The notes under the pieces were generated by a model. It was given only the letters and a program-made list of their open reading frames with translations. It did no database searches and was not told the DNA's origin. From Deinococcus radiotolerans (GTDB taxonomy: Bacteria; Deinococcota; Deinococci; Deinococcales; Deinococcaceae), in NCBI RefSeq assembly GCF_014647435.1, contig NZ_BMPE01000001.1, positions 992,001 to 1,056,000 on the forward strand: a stretch of DNA of 64,000 bases. The letters run 5' to 3'. Position numbers and translations under genes: made by a program. The first letter of the stretch is position 1. Each line of letters opens with the position of its first letter. This document shows positions 11,059-22,307 of this stretch, piece by piece.

Positions 11059-11108
11059 TGGCGGGTCCGGACCGTGGACTCCCCCCCGGAAGTGGTCCGA
11101 ACTCCGCC
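11059..11108 (+). terminator. Possible terminator hairpin after the acetyltransferase gene
   Basis: Interrupted inverted repeat: ggcgg..cggacc (about 11059-11074) against ggtccg..ccgcc (11094-11108), with a C-rich loop and no T tract. It contains the 10-nt palindrome ggtccggacc at 11064-11073. Confidence 0.3.
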
Positions 11109-11197
11109 TACGCACAGGGTCTCACCTGGGTCGTGATCGGCGCGTGATCGGGGTGCAGGCCGCGCGAGCGGGTCAGACAGGCACCTGCCTGCCCGGC

Positions 11198-11224
11198 GTG
11201 GTCTCGTGACCACCACGCTAGGAT
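11198..11224 (+). promoter_or_regulatory. -10 box of the kinase gene with adjacent hairpin/operator
   Basis: TAGGAT at 11219-11224 lies 9 nt before the ATG. Directly upstream is a small inverted repeat, gtggtc (11198-11203) and gaccac (11208-11213), which covers the spacer region and could be an operator. Confidence 0.4.
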
Positions 11225-11233
11225 GAGCGGGTC

Positions 11234-12136
11234 ATGTCCCTCCCCCTGATCGTGAGCGCCGGTGAAGCCCTGACTGACCTCGTGACCGCCGGCGGCAACG
11301 CCTGGCACGCCCACCCGGGCGGCGCCGGCTGGAACGTCGCGCGGGCCTGCGCGTCCCTGGGTGTGCCCAGCGCCTTTGCAGGCGCGGTCGGGCAGGACAA
11401 CTTCGGAGATGACCTGCTGCGCGCGTCGCAGGACGCCGGGCTGGACCTTCGCTTCCTGCAACGCGTGCCCGCCCTGACCCTGATGGCCGTCGTGTACTCC
11501 GCCAACCCGCCCGCCTACCGCTTCCTGGGGGAGAACAGCGCGGACCTGCACTTCGACCCGGCCCTGTTGCCCGAGGGCTGGCTGGGCGCGGCCCGCTGGC
11601 TGCACGTAGGCGGCATCAGCCTGAGCCGCTGGCCGCTGGCGGACACGCTGCTGGGCCTGATCGACCAGGCCCGCGCGGCGGGCGTGCGCGTCAGCTTCGA
11701 TCCGAACGCCCGCATCACGCACCGGCACCCGGACTACCCGGCGGTGTTCGAGCGGGTCGCGCGCCGCGCGGACCTGATGAAGTTCAGTGACGAGGACCTG
11801 GCGTTCTTCTTCCCCGGTCAGTCCGAGGCGGACGTGCTGCGCCGCCTGCGCGGCCTGAACGCGAAGGCGCCGATCGTGATCACGCGCGGCGCGCAGGGCG
11901 CGAGCCTGTACCACAGCGCGGGCCGCGCCGATCTGCCGGCCGCGCCCGTGCAGGTCGTGGATACGGTTGGCGCTGGGGACGCGCTGTGCGCGGGTCTGCT
12001 GGCCAGCGCCGCCGAGCGCCCGGACGCCCTGTGGACCGAGCACCTGCGCGTAGGCCTGAACGCTGCCGCTGCCGCGTGCGCGCATGCGGGCGCGTACGCC
12101 CCGACCCGCCAGGACATCGGGTGGACCGTGGACTGA
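11234..12136 (+). CDS. PfkB-family carbohydrate kinase (fructokinase-like)
   Basis: The protein has 300 residues, normal for the ribokinase fold. PfkB signature 1 appears as [15 protein letters not shown] at 29-43 and signature 2 as [12 protein letters not shown] at 243-254, with D249 as the catalytic base. ATP and a sugar bind in the cleft between the lid and the main domain. FDPNARI, as in fructokinases and 2-keto-3-deoxygluconate kinases, is present near 155. No sugar transporter or other sugar gene lies nearby, so the substrate stays open. It is monocistronic and converges on the HD-GYP gene. Confidence 0.85.
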   Translation: MSLPLIVSAGEALTDLVTAGGNAWHAHPGGAGWNVARACASLGVPSAFAGAVGQDNFGDDLLRASQDAGLDLRFLQRVPALTLMAVVYSANPPAYRFLGENSADLHFDPALLPEGWLGAARWLHVGGISLSRWPLADTLLGLIDQARAAGVRVSFDPNARITHRHPDYPAVFERVARRADLMKFSDEDLAFFFPGQSEADVLRRLRGLNAKAPIVITRGAQGASLYHSAGRADLPAAPVQVVDTVGAGDALCAGLLASAAERPDALWTEHLRVGLNAAAAACAHAGAYAPTRQDIGWTVD

Positions 12137-12152
12137 GGCCTGGGCTTCACGC

Positions 12153-12189
12153 GCAGGCGGCTCCGGGGGGCACACCCGGAGCCGCCTGC
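12153..12189. terminator. Bidirectional terminator
   Basis: Hairpin with 14-nt arms gcaggcggctccgg and ccggagccgcctgc between the convergent kinase and HD-GYP genes. Confidence 0.65.
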
Positions 12190-12221
12190 TGACGCCCCGA
12201 CGTCAGGAGTTCGCGCGCCGG

Positions 12222-13574
12222 TTACACCACGAGGTGCGCTTCGTCGTGTTCGGCCATCATGCGCAAGAAGGCCTCGACGTACTGCGGGTCGAACTGGTGC
12301 CCAGCCTGCGTGCGGATCTCGTTCACGGCGCGGTCGCGGGTCCAGGCGGGCTTGTAGGGGCGGGCGTTCGTGAGCGCGTCGAACACGTCCACGATGGTGA
12401 ACAGGCGGGCGGTGTCGGGAATGTTCTGCCCGCGCAGGCCGCTGGGGTACCCGGTGCCGTCCCAGCGTTCATGGTGGTAGCGCACGAGGTCCAGGGTCTC
12501 GGCGGGCAGGAAGTGTAGGTCCTGCAGCATGTCGTACCCGATGATCGTGTGCGTCTGGATGACGCGCCGCTCGTCGACGCTCAGGGTGTCGCGTTTGTGC
12601 AGCACCGCGTCGGGAATGGCGAGTTTACCCAGGTCGTGCAGGTATGCACCCCAGCGCAGCGCCTTGACCTGATCCTCGTCCCAGCCCAGGCGCCGCGCGA
12701 GGCGGACACTCATGGTGACCACGCGGTTGGTGTGCCCGCCCGTGTCGTCGTCCCGGTGTTCGAGGGCCGCGCCCAGCGAGCGCAGCGTCAGGTCGTTCGC
12801 GTCGCGCAGGTCGCGGATGGCGCTCCACTGTCCCAGCTGGGAGCCCAGCAGGCGCGCGAAGGACGCCACGACCGCTTTTTCCTCCTCGTCGAAGGGTTCG
12901 TGCGTGCGGGTCAGGATCAGCATGCCCAGGTGGCTGGTGGCGCGGCCGTAGACGGGCGCCACGTGAAAATGCTGCCGCTGGGCTTTTTTCAGCAGCGCCA
13001 GGGCCTCCTCGGCCACCCAGTGGTCGGCCTGGACGCTGCGGCTGTCACTGGTGCTGGGGTGAATGGGCCGCTCCAGGAAGGACTCGAAGGCGCCCTTGGC
13101 GGCCAGGATGTGCGGGGTGCCCTGGCGGTAGGCGACGAAGGCGAGGTTCGGGGCGACCTGCAGTTTATCTAGGATGCCGATGCCCGCGCGGATGATGGCG
13201 TCCGCGTCGCGGGCGTCCGCGAGGCGTTCGCTGCCCGCGTGGAGCGCCGCGATGGTGTTGCGCTGCCAGTGCAGCTGCCGCGCCGCCTGCTGTTCCTGAA
13301 GGATGCGGAAGCCCAGACCGCCCAGGGTGAGCAGCGCCGCAATGAGATCCAGCGGTCCCAGCGTGGGGCCCGGCACGATCAGGGACAGAACGAAGGCCAG
13401 CGCGAAGCTGATCAGCGGGAGCAGGCGGGTCTGTCCGGGCGCTCCGACGGTCGCGGCGGCCATCAAGAGGGCGGCGCCGGCCATCAGGGCCACGTGGTGC
13501 TGCCACGCCGCGTAGAGGAGCAGCGCGCCAGCACCAGTCAGGACCATCGGGGACCAGATGGTGGAGCGGGTCAC
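12222..13574 (-). CDS. HD-GYP domain protein with GAF-like sensor and membrane segments
   Basis: The protein has 450 residues from the GTG at 13574. Several hydrophobic segments fill about 8-100, a GAF-like domain about 120-265, and an HD-GYP domain the last 170 residues: HD at 313-314 (HDLGK) and HHERWDGTGYP at 367-377. HD-GYP proteins hydrolyse cyclic di-GMP and related cyclic dinucleotides; all signature residues are intact, so catalysis is plausible. A TTG one codon earlier is possible, but a TATGCT box lies 6 nt before the GTG. The membrane/GAF part suggests control by a membrane or small-molecule signal. Confidence 0.85.
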   Translation of the reverse strand: MTRSTIWSPMVLTGAGALLLYAAWQHHVALMAGAALLMAAATVGAPGQTRLLPLISFALAFVLSLIVPGPTLGPLDLIAALLTLGGLGFRILQEQQAARQLHWQRNTIAALHAGSERLADARDADAIIRAGIGILDKLQVAPNLAFVAYRQGTPHILAAKGAFESFLERPIHPSTSDSRSVQADHWVAEEALALLKKAQRQHFHVAPVYGRATSHLGMLILTRTHEPFDEEEKAVVASFARLLGSQLGQWSAIRDLRDANDLTLRSLGAALEHRDDDTGGHTNRVVTMSVRLARRLGWDEDQVKALRWGAYLHDLGKLAIPDAVLHKRDTLSVDERRVIQTHTIIGYDMLQDLHFLPAETLDLVRYHHERWDGTGYPSGLRGQNIPDTARLFTIVDVFDALTNARPYKPAWTRDRAVNEIRTQAGHQFDPQYVEAFLRMMAEHDEAHLVV

Positions 13575-13580
13575 CAAGTC

Positions 13581-13586
13581 AGCATA
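13581..13586 (-). promoter_or_regulatory. -10 box of the HD-GYP gene
   Basis: TATGCT on the minus strand, 6 nt before the GTG at 13574. Confidence 0.55.
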
Positions 13587-13599
13587 GCACCGGGATTAA

Positions 13600-13618
13600 G
13601 GCCGCCTCAGACGCGGCC
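13600..13618 (-). terminator. Terminator of panD
   Basis: Hairpin ggccgc - 7-nt loop - gcggcc, followed on the minus strand by ttaatcc. Confidence 0.45.
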
Positions 13619-13645
13619 GGGCCTGTCCCCCAGTGTGGTGTGCAC

Positions 13646-14008
13646 TCAGGCGGGTTGCAGCTGAATCTGGCGGTTGCGGGCGTCCACGTGAACCACGTGC
13701 GGCTCCAGGCGGCGCGCCTCTTCATCGCTGAAGTGCCCATACGCCGCGATGATCACTAGGTCGCCCGGGTGCATCAGGTGGGCGGCGGCGCCGTTGATGC
13801 CGATCACGCCGCTGCCGCGCGGGCCGCTCAGGGCGTAGGTGCTCAGGCGGTTGCCGTTGGTGATGTTGTAGATGTCCACGCGCTCGTTCACGAGAATATC
13901 CGCCGCGTCGAGCAGGTCCTGGTCGATGGTGACACTGCCCACGTAGTCGAGATCCGCCTGCGTGACGGTGGCGCGGTGAATCTTGGCCCTGAACATGATG
14001 CGTTCCAC
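13646..14008 (-). CDS. panD: Aspartate 1-decarboxylase PanD
   Basis: The protein has 120 residues from GTG 14008. PanD makes beta-alanine from aspartate for pantothenate and CoA. The self-processing site is GS in YVGSVTID (residues 28-29 from this start), where the serine becomes the pyruvoyl cofactor. Other conserved parts are AKIHRATVT at the N-terminus, [12 protein letters not shown], and [11 protein letters not shown]. The GTG is preferred because TACAAT lies 8 nt upstream; the ATG at 13996 (MFRAKIH) would give the classical length. No other pantothenate gene is adjacent. Confidence 0.95.
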   Translation of the reverse strand: MERIMFRAKIHRATVTQADLDYVGSVTIDQDLLDAADILVNERVDIYNITNGNRLSTYALSGPRGSGVIGINGAAAHLMHPGDLVIIAAYGHFSDEEARRLEPHVVHVDARNRQIQLQPA

Positions 14009-14016
14009 GAGCGGCC

Positions 14017-14022
14017 ATTGTA
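14017..14022 (-). promoter_or_regulatory. -10 box of panD
   Basis: TACAAT on the minus strand, 8 nt before the GTG at 14008. Confidence 0.5.
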
Positions 14023-14074
14023 CGCGGTGCCGGGCCGCGCACCGGGCGGCGGGACACGGTCGGGCGCTGCGCGC

Positions 14075-15637
<1,563 letters not shown>

Positions 15638-15685
15638 GGGCGGCCTCCGGGGTGGGGGTGGGCGGTCATCCGGGCATGCTAGCGC

Positions 15686-15728
15686 GAAGGGGCCACGTCC
15701 CGGCCCGCAGGCGGAACGTGGCCCCTTC
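15686..15728 (-). terminator. Terminator of bamA
   Basis: Inverted repeat with 13-nt arms gaaggggccacgt and acgtggccccttc between the bamA stop and the NFACT gene. Confidence 0.6.
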
Positions 15729-15743
15729 CGGGAAGCGGTTTCT

Positions 15744-18332
15744 TTACCAGAAGTTGCCGATGCGGAAGTAGAACTTGCCCGTGCCGGTCTGGGGGCTGAA
15801 GCCGTAATCGAAGCGCAGGCTGGGCAGCAGCGCCCCGCCAATCCCGAGGTTCAGCTGCGCGCCGGCCCCGAAGCCGTACTTCAGGCTGGGGTCCGTGTTG
15901 GTGCCGCCGCCCCAGGCGGTGCCCGCGTCGGCGAACAGCACGCCGTACAGGCCCTGCGCGATCCCGGCTTTCAGGCCGAAGTCGTAGCGGTACTCGGCGC
16001 TGGTGGTGAAGTAGTTCGTGCCGAACAGTTCGCCGTCTTTCAGGCCGCGCAGCTGGTAGGGCGTGGCGACGCTGCCGCCACCGATGGCGTACCCGGTCCC
16101 GGCGGGCGCCGTATCGAGGCCCAGGACGGTCCCGGCGTTGGCGCGCACGGCGAACACCTGCTGCTTGTTGCTGACGCCCAGGTCCTTGTCGATGGTGCGC
16201 CCAAAGCCGTAGTAGGTGCTGGCCCCGCCGTTCAGGGTCGTCCAGCGCAGGGGGTCATCACCCTGACGGCCGAAGCTGTACGCGGCGCCCACGCTGGCGC
16301 GCACGCCACGGTCGGGGAATTCGCTGCTGGTGGTGCTGTCGTAGTTCAGGCCGCTGGACAGGCGCGTGGTCAGGTTGGTGTCGGGCAGCAGGGCCTGCGC
16401 TTCCGCCTGCGTGAAGGTGCGGGTCTGCTCGTTGCCGCTGGCGTCCTTGTACGTGACGGTGTTCTTGTCGCTGCTCTGGAGGGCTTCGAGGTAGTACGTC
16501 TTGTAGCTGACGCCCACGCCCACGCTGCCGGTCAGGTTTCTGGCGAGGTTGCGTCCGGCACTGACGCTGAAGCTGGTGTCGCGGGTGGTGTAGTCCCAGC
16601 CGGTGTCGGTCCTGGCGGGGGTGTCCGTGTCCTTCGTGAACAGGGCGTTGTTGCCGTACACGTTGGTGCCCGCGCCGAAGCTGAGGCTGGTGGGCGTCTT
16701 GCGGAAGTCCAGGAAGTCGATATCCAGCCAGGGAATGGTGTAGCTGGCGTTCGCGACGAGGTTCTGCCCGGCCTCGTTCTGCTGGCCGCCCAGGCTGGCG
16801 GTCAGGTTGTGGCCCAGGCCGAAGACGTTGTTGTTCGAGTACCCGGCGTCCCCGGCGAAGCCGCCGTTGAACTGGTCGTAGCTCAGGCCCAGGTTGACCG
16901 GGATGCCACTCTTGGTCTCGGCCACGCCAAGCACGTACGTGATGCTCTCGGGGTTCTGCGGGTCGGCGCGGACCGTCTCAGTCGTGACGCGCACGAAGCC
17001 CAGGCGGGCGATGCGGCCGATCGCGGCGTTCAGGTCGTTGCGGTTGAAGGCCGTGCCGGGGGCGGGCAGTTCACGCGTGATGACGCGGTCCTTGGTGTTG
17101 TGCGCGCCCTGCCACTGCAGTTCGTACCCGGCGACTTTCACCTCGCGGACGGTGTAGGTGAGGGTGCCGTCTTTGAAGCTGATGGCGTCGCGGGTGCTGA
17201 TTTCATAGCCCTGTTTGCGGTACGCGTCGCGCAGCGCCAGGAAGTCCTGCTGCGCCAGCTGCGGGGAGTACACGTCGCCGACCTTGGTTTTCAGGGCGGC
17301 CTGGAGGGTCGCGGTGGGGATCAGGGTGTTGCCCTGGATGGCGACGGCCTTCACCGGGCCGGTTTCCACGCCGGAGGAGCCGAACATCACGGTGACCTGC
17401 GCGGGGTTCTGCGGGTCGGCCTGGATGGCGAAGCCCACGGGTTTGCCGGTCTGGTTGGAGAGCGTGCGGACGTCCGCCTGGAGGCTGCTCAGCTTGACGG
17501 GCTGGCCGGCGGTGGTCAGCAGGGTGACGGTGGGGTTGCCGAGGTCGTCGAGGTTCACGGCGCTCACGCGGCCCTCGATGACCTTGACCTTCAGGACGCC
17601 GCCTTCGAGGGTGCTGCTCTGCACGTCCACGCCCGCCTGGATGTACCCGGCGTCGTCGTAGGCCTGCTGAAGCTGCTGCACGGCGCCGTAGTACACGTCA
17701 GGCGTAAAGCGTTTGGCGTCGTAGAGGGGTTTGAAGATGGTGGTGACCTGGCTGGCCGGGAGCAGCGTGACGCCCTGGACTTCCACGCGCGTGACGGGCG
17801 CAGTTTCGTCCACAACGAAGTTCACGGTGACGCTGCCGTCCGTTTCGGTTTTCACGTTGGCGCTGATGCTGGGCGCGAACGGGTAGCCTTCCTGCTGGAA
17901 GTTCTCCGCCAGGGCGGTCTTGGCTTCCTCGATGCGCTGGTTGTTCAGCGTGGCGCCGGGGGCGATGTTCAGGAGGTCCGCGACGCTCTTCTTGAAGCCC
18001 TCGGCCGGCAGGAAGCTCAGGCCCGTGATGGTCACGGCCTTGATGGTCGGATTGGGGGTGACGGTGATGACCAGGGTGTCCTTGCCGCCCACGGTGCGCA
18101 GTTCGGCCACGGCGGTCTTGAAGTAGCCGCTGCTCAGGACCTCCTGCTCGACCTGACGGAGGTTCACGGCCGAGAGGGGGGTGCCGGTCTGGGTGCTGAG
18201 GGTGGCGCGGACGAAATTGGCCAGCAGGTCGCTGGTGCCGACCACGGTCACGTCCTGCACGGTGCCCGCGGTCTGGGCGACGGCGGGCGCGGCAAGAAGG
18301 ACGGTCACGGCGAGCGTCAGGGGGTGTCGCAT
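15744..18332 (-). CDS. bamA: Outer membrane assembly factor BamA (Omp85 family)
   Basis: The protein has 862 residues. [20 protein letters not shown] is a signal peptide; several POTRA-type repeats fill roughly 25-480, and a C-terminal beta-barrel covers about the last 380 residues. The last residues [11 protein letters not shown] end in an aromatic, the outer-membrane barrel signature. BamA folds other barrel proteins into the outer membrane, which fits the diderm envelope of Deinococcus. aggag 4 nt before the ATG at 18332 fixes the start. It stands alone with its own terminator; no skp or lipid A gene follows, as expected in a lineage lacking LPS. Confidence 0.92.
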   Translation of the reverse strand: MRHPLTLAVTVLLAAPAVAQTAGTVQDVTVVGTSDLLANFVRATLSTQTGTPLSAVNLRQVEQEVLSSGYFKTAVAELRTVGGKDTLVITVTPNPTIKAVTITGLSFLPAEGFKKSVADLLNIAPGATLNNQRIEEAKTALAENFQQEGYPFAPSISANVKTETDGSVTVNFVVDETAPVTRVEVQGVTLLPASQVTTIFKPLYDAKRFTPDVYYGAVQQLQQAYDDAGYIQAGVDVQSSTLEGGVLKVKVIEGRVSAVNLDDLGNPTVTLLTTAGQPVKLSSLQADVRTLSNQTGKPVGFAIQADPQNPAQVTVMFGSSGVETGPVKAVAIQGNTLIPTATLQAALKTKVGDVYSPQLAQQDFLALRDAYRKQGYEISTRDAISFKDGTLTYTVREVKVAGYELQWQGAHNTKDRVITRELPAPGTAFNRNDLNAAIGRIARLGFVRVTTETVRADPQNPESITYVLGVAETKSGIPVNLGLSYDQFNGGFAGDAGYSNNNVFGLGHNLTASLGGQQNEAGQNLVANASYTIPWLDIDFLDFRKTPTSLSFGAGTNVYGNNALFTKDTDTPARTDTGWDYTTRDTSFSVSAGRNLARNLTGSVGVGVSYKTYYLEALQSSDKNTVTYKDASGNEQTRTFTQAEAQALLPDTNLTTRLSSGLNYDSTTSSEFPDRGVRASVGAAYSFGRQGDDPLRWTTLNGGASTYYGFGRTIDKDLGVSNKQQVFAVRANAGTVLGLDTAPAGTGYAIGGGSVATPYQLRGLKDGELFGTNYFTTSAEYRYDFGLKAGIAQGLYGVLFADAGTAWGGGTNTDPSLKYGFGAGAQLNLGIGGALLPSLRFDYGFSPQTGTGKFYFRIGNFW

Positions 18333-18551
18333 GCTTCTCCTAGTGTCGCACACCCCTGGACGTCGCCCCCGGCCGCTGGTGCTGGCGGGGGCGTTGGGTG
18401 CGCGCATCGCTGCTCACAGTTGCGGGGCGCAGCCTGAGAAGGGTGAAGATTGCGTGCGGGTCGCTGATGATCCGTGTGCGGCGTGCCCGGCGGGCCTCCT
18501 GCCGGGGCCACGCGCGCCATGAGTGCGGTCTGAGTGACGTGAGACGACCGC
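18333..18551. other. Noncoding divergent intergenic region
   Basis: Between bamA (minus) and yggS (plus). It holds the bamA ribosome site and a GC-rich inverted repeat near 18365-18400; I see no gene or RNA in it. Confidence 0.4.
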
Positions 18552-18581
18552 TTGAGTGCCCGGGCCGCGCTGGGTGAGAAT
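18552..18581 (+). promoter_or_regulatory. Candidate promoter of the yggS operon
   Basis: ttgagt (18552-18557), 18-nt spacer, gagaat (18576-18581). A GTG codon begins 6 nt after the -10-like box. Confidence 0.35.
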
Positions 18582-18587
18582 GCACGG

Positions 18588-18641
18588 GTGAACGCATTCA
18601 GTCAGCGGGTGAGGCGCGCGCGCGCCGGGATTCACCCATGA
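18588..18641 (+). CDS. Possible 17-residue leader peptide coupled to yggS
   Basis: GTG at 18588 begins a 17-codon frame, [17 protein letters not shown], whose TGA overlaps the ATG of yggS (ATGA at 18638-18641). The GTG stands at leaderless distance from the -10-like box, while yggS itself has no visible Shine-Dalgarno, so translation of the leader could deliver ribosomes to yggS. It may equally be an upstream extension artefact. No known leader-peptide signature is seen. Confidence 0.35.
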   Translation: MNAFSQRVRRARAGIHP

Positions 18642-19288
18642 GTCTTCCGGAGGTGCTGGCAGGCATCCGGGCGGCGGAACAGGCGGCGGGACGCCCGCAG
18701 GGCAGCGCGCGGCTGGTGGCCGTCACGAAGGGACAGCCGCTGGAGGCCATCGAGCGGTGCGTGCTGAGTCACGGGACGTTCCCGCTGGGTGAGGGCCGCG
18801 CGCAGGAACTGCGGGACAAGTCCACGCTGCGCCCGGACCTGGAGTGGCATTTCATCGGGTCTTTGCAGCGCAACAAGGTGAAGTACCTGCGCCACGTGAG
18901 CCTGGTGCACTCGATCGAGGCGGCGTGGCAGGCGCAGGCGATCGCGCAGGCCGCGCAGGGCTGGGGGCGCGCGCCGGACGTGCTGCTGCAACTCCACAAC
19001 GGCGAGGCGCAGAAGCACGGCCTCGGGCCGGATGAGCTGCGGGGCGCGCTGCGGGAGGTGCAGGCAACCGGGCTTACCGTGCGGGGCCTGATGGTCATGG
19101 CGCCCGACCTGGATGACGTGCCGGACGCCGAGCGGGACGCGCGGCTGTCGGCCCTGTTTGCGGACACGGCGCGGCGCGCGCATGATCTGGGTCTGTCAGA
19201 GTTGAGCATGGGCATGAGCGGGGATTACCCGCTGGCCGTCGCGGCTGGAGCCACCCTCGTCCGGGTGGGAAGGAGTCTGTTCACGTGA
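18638..19288 (+). CDS. yggS: Pyridoxal phosphate homeostasis protein YggS (PLPBP family)
   Basis: The protein has 216 residues in a single PLP-binding TIM-barrel domain. The PLP lysine lies in [39 protein letters not shown] and the phosphate-binding [12 protein letters not shown] follow, all family landmarks. It binds PLP without catalysis and keeps cellular PLP and amino-acid balance. In many bacteria yggS sits in the division cluster before divIVA; here its stop overlaps the GTG of divIVA by 4 nt, so that linkage is kept. Confidence 0.92.
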   Translation: MSLPEVLAGIRAAEQAAGRPQGSARLVAVTKGQPLEAIERCVLSHGTFPLGEGRAQELRDKSTLRPDLEWHFIGSLQRNKVKYLRHVSLVHSIEAAWQAQAIAQAAQGWGRAPDVLLQLHNGEAQKHGLGPDELRGALREVQATGLTVRGLMVMAPDLDDVPDAERDARLSALFADTARRAHDLGLSELSMGMSGDYPLAVAAGATLVRVGRSLFT

Positions 19289-20094
19289 AATTCACCCCCC
19301 TTGATGTGCGGCACCAGGAATTTCCCACCCGGATGGGCGGGTATGAACGCAGCGGCGTGCGGGCCTTCCTGCACGACCTCGCTGACGATCTGGAAGTGCA
19401 GTTGCAGCAGCATCAGGCGACCCTGGAACGCGTCGCGGCGCTGGAGAAGGAACTGGAAGCGCAGCGGCAGCAGGAAGACGAGATCCGCCGGGCCGTAATC
19501 GCCGCCGAGCGCATCTCGCACGAGCTGCGGGAGAACGCGGCGCGCGAGGCGGACCTGATGGTCGCGCAGGCCACGACCGAACGTGACGGCCTGATGCGCG
19601 AGGTCGAGTCGCGCCGCACCGAACTTGAAGCCGGGCATCAGGCCCGCCTGGCGGCCCTGGACGCGGCGTTCCGGGGGCGATTCGCGGACCTGGAACGCGA
19701 CCATCACACCCTGACCCTGGAGCGGGAGCGGGCGCAGGCCGAGCGCCTGGCAGACCTGGAGCGGACCTTCAGTGAGCGGCTCGCGGACCTGAACGCGCGG
19801 CTCGTGGCAGCCCGGCAGGAGTACGCGCAGTTCCTGAGCGGGTACCGGGCGCTCGTGGCGTCCTTCTCGGAACTCGCCGCCCGGCACGCCCCGCCCGAGG
19901 AGTCGCCGTTGCCCGCACCGCGCCTTAGTGCACCAAGCGTGCAGGAGGACCCGGCGGTCAGGTCCGCCGACGCCGGGTCTGACCTCGCCGGGCCTGGGCC
20001 GGGCGCGCCGCTGACTGGGCACGCGCTGATCACGCCCGCGAAGGCCGAACCGGAGGAGCGCCCCCTGCGGCTGGAAGCGCAGCAGTTCCTATGA
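19285..20094 (+). CDS. divIVA: DivIVA-like cell division/polarity protein
   Basis: The protein has 269 residues. The N-terminal membrane-binding domain shows [35 protein letters not shown], the DivIVA pattern with GYxxxxVxxFL. A long coiled coil follows (about 35-200, many Glu/Arg/Leu), then a Pro/Ala-rich tail. DivIVA recognises curved membrane at septa and recruits division or wall factors. GTG start is coupled to yggS, and its stop overlaps the P450 gene by 4 nt. Confidence 0.9.
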   Translation: MKFTPLDVRHQEFPTRMGGYERSGVRAFLHDLADDLEVQLQQHQATLERVAALEKELEAQRQQEDEIRRAVIAAERISHELRENAAREADLMVAQATTERDGLMREVESRRTELEAGHQARLAALDAAFRGRFADLERDHHTLTLERERAQAERLADLERTFSERLADLNARLVAARQEYAQFLSGYRALVASFSELAARHAPPEESPLPAPRLSAPSVQEDPAVRSADAGSDLAGPGPGAPLTGHALITPAKAEPEERPLRLEAQQFL

Positions 20095-21350
20095 GCGCCC
20101 CCACCTCCTCCCTGCCGAGTTTCGCGCTGCCGGTCACGGACCCGGCGTTCGTGCGGGACCCGTACCCGCTGCTGGCGCAGCTGCGTGAGCAGCAGCCGGT
20201 GTTCTTCGATCCCGGCATGAGGCGCGTGGTGCTGACCCGGCACGCCGACATCAGCGCTGCTCTGCGTGACCGGCGCTTCGGGCGCAGCGCCCTGCACCGC
20301 TTCTCCCGCGACGAGTTGGGCTGGCCGCTGCCGGACCCCCGGCAGGCGAACTTCGATGCGTTCAACAGTAATCACCTGCTGGACAGCGAACCGCCCAAGC
20401 ACACGCGCCTGCGGTCCCTGGTGCAGCTGGCGTTCACGCCCCGCCGCGTGGAGGCCCTCACCGGGCGGATCGAGGCAATCCTCGAAGCGCAGCTGCGCGA
20501 CCTGGGCCGGACTGGACCCTTTGATCTGGTGGAAGGCTACGCCGAGCCGCTGCCCGTGACGGTCATCGCGGAACTGCTGGGCGTGCCGCAGGAGCACCGC
20601 GCCCAGCTGCGCCCCTGGTCGGCGTCCATCGTGAAGCTGTACGAGCCGGCCCCCACGCCCGCCGATCAGGACGAGGCGGAACGGGCCGTCCTGGACTTCA
20701 GCGCGCTGCTGCGGGACCTCGTGGCGCAGCGCCGCGCGCAGCCGCAGGATGACCTGATCACGGCGCTCGTGCAGGCCGAGGAGAACGGCGACCGCCTGAC
20801 TGAGCAGGAACTCATCGACACCTGCATCCTCCTGCTGAACGCCGGGCACGAGGCCAGCGTGAACGGCCTGACGGCGGGCGTGCTGGCCCTGCAACGCCAG
20901 CGGCACCACTGGGACGCCCTGGTGGCGCAGGCGCACGAGCCGGACAGCCTGCCGGCCTTCCGCCGCGCGACCGAGGAACTGCTGCGGTTCGACACGCCCC
21001 TGCCGATGTTCGAGCGGATCGTGCTGGAACCCCTGACGCTGCACGGCGCGGACCTGAAACCCGGCGACCGCGTGAGCCTGCTGTACGCCAGCGGGAACCG
21101 CGACCCGCAGCGCTTCGACGCGCCGGACGAGCTGCGCCTAGACCGAGACCCAAACCCGCACCTGACGTTCGGACTGGGCATCCACTACTGCCTGGGCGCG
21201 CCGCTGGCCCGGCTGGAACTCGCGCTGAGCCTGCGGGCACTGTGCCGCGCCCTGCCGGATCTGCGCCTCGTGAACCCGGGCGAACCGGGGCAGTACACCG
21301 GGGGCTTCGTGATCCGGGGGCTGGCGCGGCTGGACGTGCAGGCCGGTTGA
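20091..21350 (+). CDS. Cytochrome P450
   Basis: The protein has 419 residues with no membrane anchor, as bacterial P450s. The heme-thiolate loop [14 protein letters not shown] has C367 as fifth ligand; the I-helix reads LLNAGHEAS, and an ExxR motif lies in TEELLRF. It binds O2 and oxidises an organic substrate using ferredoxin or flavodoxin electrons; no redox partner is adjacent. The ATG overlaps the divIVA stop (ATGA), an odd operon for an oxidase. A link to carotenoid or fatty acid hydroxylation is possible in Deinococcus but not shown here. Confidence 0.92.
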   Translation: MSAPTSSLPSFALPVTDPAFVRDPYPLLAQLREQQPVFFDPGMRRVVLTRHADISAALRDRRFGRSALHRFSRDELGWPLPDPRQANFDAFNSNHLLDSEPPKHTRLRSLVQLAFTPRRVEALTGRIEAILEAQLRDLGRTGPFDLVEGYAEPLPVTVIAELLGVPQEHRAQLRPWSASIVKLYEPAPTPADQDEAERAVLDFSALLRDLVAQRRAQPQDDLITALVQAEENGDRLTEQELIDTCILLLNAGHEASVNGLTAGVLALQRQRHHWDALVAQAHEPDSLPAFRRATEELLRFDTPLPMFERIVLEPLTLHGADLKPGDRVSLLYASGNRDPQRFDAPDELRLDRDPNPHLTFGLGIHYCLGAPLARLELALSLRALCRALPDLRLVNPGEPGQYTGGFVIRGLARLDVQAG

Positions 21351-22307
21351 CCCCCACCGGCCCGCGCGCGGCGGAGATCGCGGCGCACTGGCCGGTCGGG
21401 GCAGTCCGGGCGGTGCGCCCGCTGGGCGGCGGGAGCATCAACGCCGCCTGGCGCGTGCAGGCGGCGTCGGGGGCGTTCCACCTGCGGGTGTACCGTGATC
21501 CCCGCCGCGAACGGGCCGAGGTCGAACACCGCGCCGTGCGGCTGGCCCGCACCTGCGGGGTACCCACGAGACGTGCTCGTCATGCGTGGGGGCGGCACGC
21601 TGGCCCGGCTGGGGGACCGCTGGGGGGCGCTGTTCGAGGTAGTAGTACCCGGCGCCACGGTGCCGCGTCACGCGTTGAGCCCGGAGCACGCGGCGGGTCT
21701 GGGGGCGCTCCTGGCCGCGTTCCACACGCGGCTGCCGGGCGCGGTGCCGTTCGAGGTGCCGCCGCTGGTCCCTGCGGCGGGCGTGGCAGTGACGCTGGAC
21801 CGCCTGCGGGTCATCGAGACGGCGATCCTGGCTCTCCCCCACCCGGACGCCACAGACGGCTGGGCGCTGGACCGCACCCGGCAGCGCCTCGCACACCTGC
21901 GGACCTCGCCGCTGCCGGAGGACCTGCCCACGCTGCCCCTGCGCTTCGTGCACGGCGATTTCCACGACGGGAACGTCTTCTTCCAGGCTGGTGTGCCCGC
22001 TGCGGTGATCGACTGGGAACAGCCGCGCCTCGCGCCCCGCGCATGGGAGGTCGTGCGGGCGCTGCACCTCAGCCTGCGGCTCGACCCGGCGCTCGGCGGG
22101 GCGTTCCTGCGCGCCTACCGCGAGCACCTGCCGCTTCCCCCGGAGGAGCTGCGGCTGGGCGCCGACCTGTACGCCGCCCTGCAGGAGCGGAACATGTGGG
22201 TCTACGAGAGCGTGTACCTGCGCGGCAATCCCGGCCCCCGGGCGTTCATCCGTCCGCCGCCGTACGTGCCGTTCCCGCAGGCGTGGACGGCGTCGGGGCT
22301 GCGGTGA
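21347..22307 (+). pseudogene. Aminoglycoside phosphotransferase-family kinase gene with one frameshift
   Basis: From TTG 21347 (overlapping the P450 stop) the frame encodes [18 protein letters not shown] and the N-lobe with RPLGGGSINAAW and HLRVYRDP, then the coding sense moves to the +1 frame near 21557-21568 (g run followed by taccc). The second part runs to 22307 with VLVMRGGGTLARLG, the catalytic loop HGDFHDGNVFF and the metal site VIDWEQ. One base too many restores a single product of about 319 residues. The APH/ChoK fold phosphorylates small molecules; this subgroup resembles homoserine kinase type II-like proteins. Either a recent pseudogene or a homopolymer sequencing error; both halves keep their motifs. 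Confidence 0.75.
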
